Below, in pieces: positions 5,193 through 5,545 of a stretch of DNA of 5,545 nt (positions are counted from its first letter, which is position 1; each line of letters opens with the position of its first letter). The notes below the pieces were generated by a model. The model had not been told where the DNA came from, did no database searches, and saw only the letters and a list, made by a program, of their open reading frames with translations. The stretch covers positions 1 through 5,545 of the forward strand of contig DDTL01000185.1 in NCBI GenBank assembly GCA_002344345.1. The letters are read 5' to 3'. The DNA is from Saprospiraceae bacterium UBA2365. GTDB lineage: Bacteria; Bacteroidota; Bacteroidia; Chitinophagales; Saprospiraceae. The position numbers and the translations under genes are program-made.

Positions 5193-5282
5193 GGCGCTAT
5201 GTCGTTCAGTATGGAAAAAAAAACAACTTAATTATTTGACTTTGGATTTTCAGATATAAAATTGAAGTGTTCAGTCACAGTA

Positions 5283-5541
5283 TTTTTTGGATTTCGTCCT
5301 TTTTTCTTGATAAAAAAGGACCAAAAAATCAAGTTTCATTAAGGCGATTGCCAAGGCACCGCTCACTCCCGGGCTTGCATGCTTTTTTAACCGGTAGAGG
5401 TAGTTTTATTTTGGTATTTTGCTGGAACCAATGAAAGGAATCCAATCTTAAGTTCAGTAGTGGCTCGTCCGGTTAACGCAATTCCAGCCCTTCGTTCACT
5501 ATCGCTGGTAATGAAACTTTTCAAGCATTGCTTCGTTGAAA
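5283..5541. repeat. Palindromic interspersed repeat, copy B
   Basis: This is the second copy of the element at 1885-2164, in the same orientation. The T-rich start is followed by CTTGATAAAAAAG, only four bases (GACC) where copy A has an 81-nt cassette, then AAGTTTCATTA (5331-5341) and the conserved block to GCATGCTTTTTT (ending 5388). The central cassette is 5389-5474 (86 nt), unrelated to that of copy A and bounded by AACCGG (5389-5394) and CCGGTT (5469-5474). The conserved right arm follows, with TAATGAAACTT at 5509-5519 pairing with the left arm, and the unit ends near CTTCGTTG (5530-5537). It appears complete, though the window ends four bases later. Confidence 0.88.
5389..5474. repeat. 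Apical cassette of repeat copy B with its own terminal inverted repeat
   Basis: The cassette replaces hairpin 3 of copy A. Its outermost six bases are inverted (AACCGG and CCGGTT), and the inversion extends two bases into the conserved flanks (TTAACCGG and CCGGTTAA). The inner 74 nt show no long stem and no coding frame that I recognise. Confidence 0.75.
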
Positions 5542-5545
5542 ATCA

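Larger units (their letters stand above)
4878..5239 (+). pseudogene. Decayed plus-strand gene end, split by an insertion
   Basis: Two short open stretches look like pieces of one protein tail. The first (4878-5006) reads through FGERMRPNATGKQ and LVGRARTKEE and stops at TGA. The second (5162-5239) begins GQARTKEE, continues NGRYVVQYGK and stops at TGA. Both read the repeated DNA block (4976-4995 and 5170-5189) in the same codon phase. Removing one block plus the DNA between them would therefore restore a continuous frame ending in ...RTKEE then NGRYVVQYGK. Upstream the frame is closed by TAA at 4875, so no intact gene remains. I do not recognise the protein. It could also be two unrelated chance frames sharing a repeat. 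Confidence 0.4.
4859..5282. other. Gene-free, AT-rich intergenic stretch
   Basis: Apart from the pseudogene fragments, direct repeats and hairpin listed separately, this stretch shows no credible start codon with a family-like protein, no tRNA-like cloverleaf and no riboswitch that I can recognise. In particular, nothing resembling a molybdenum-cofactor riboswitch is seen between here and moeA. Confidence 0.6.

Overview
The window looks like a piece of a Bacteroidota chromosome, probably from an anaerobic or environmental lineage. This is an inference. It rests on AT-rich leaders mostly lacking Shine-Dalgarno sites, on matches to the Bacteroidota -7 promoter element (TAnnTTTG), and on many short-period and palindromic intergenic repeats. 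No rRNA, tRNA, CRISPR array, intact transposase or phage gene was seen.

All five confident genes lie on the minus strand, so they read from right to left. First comes a tightly packed molybdenum-cofactor operon: moeA (4745-3573), moaA (3589-2789, starting inside the end of moeA) and moaC (2787-2329, one base after the moaA stop). After a 545-bp gap filled largely by a repeat comes a MOSC-MogA fusion gene (1783-857). After a second gap made of tandem heptamers and octamers comes a YbaK/ProX-type prolyl-tRNA editing protein (598-107).

The pathway is nearly coherent. MoaA and MoaC turn GTP into cyclic pyranopterin monophosphate. The MogA half of the fusion adenylates molybdopterin, and MoeA inserts the metal. 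The MOSC half may handle sulfur or bind the cofactor. The molybdopterin synthase genes (moaD, moaE) and moeB are not in the window. The editing protein is unrelated to the cofactor.

The non-coding part is unusually structured. Two same-orientation copies of a roughly 260-280 bp palindromic repeat (1885-2164 and 5283-5541) flank the moeA-moaA-moaC operon. The copies share their arms but carry different central cassettes, each bounded exactly by its own inverted repeat. Short tandem arrays lie directly upstream of ybaK-like (16 octamers) and moeA (8 octamers), and just after the stop of the MOSC-MogA gene (9 heptamers). The 800-bp gene-free right end (4746-5545) also holds what looks like a decayed plus-strand gene end, split by a hairpin-bearing insertion between near-identical direct repeats.

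The most interesting points are the modular palindromic repeat, the unusually short MoaA that keeps all catalytic motifs, and a Shine-Dalgarno site for moaC built from the codons for MoaA's C-terminal Gly-Gly.
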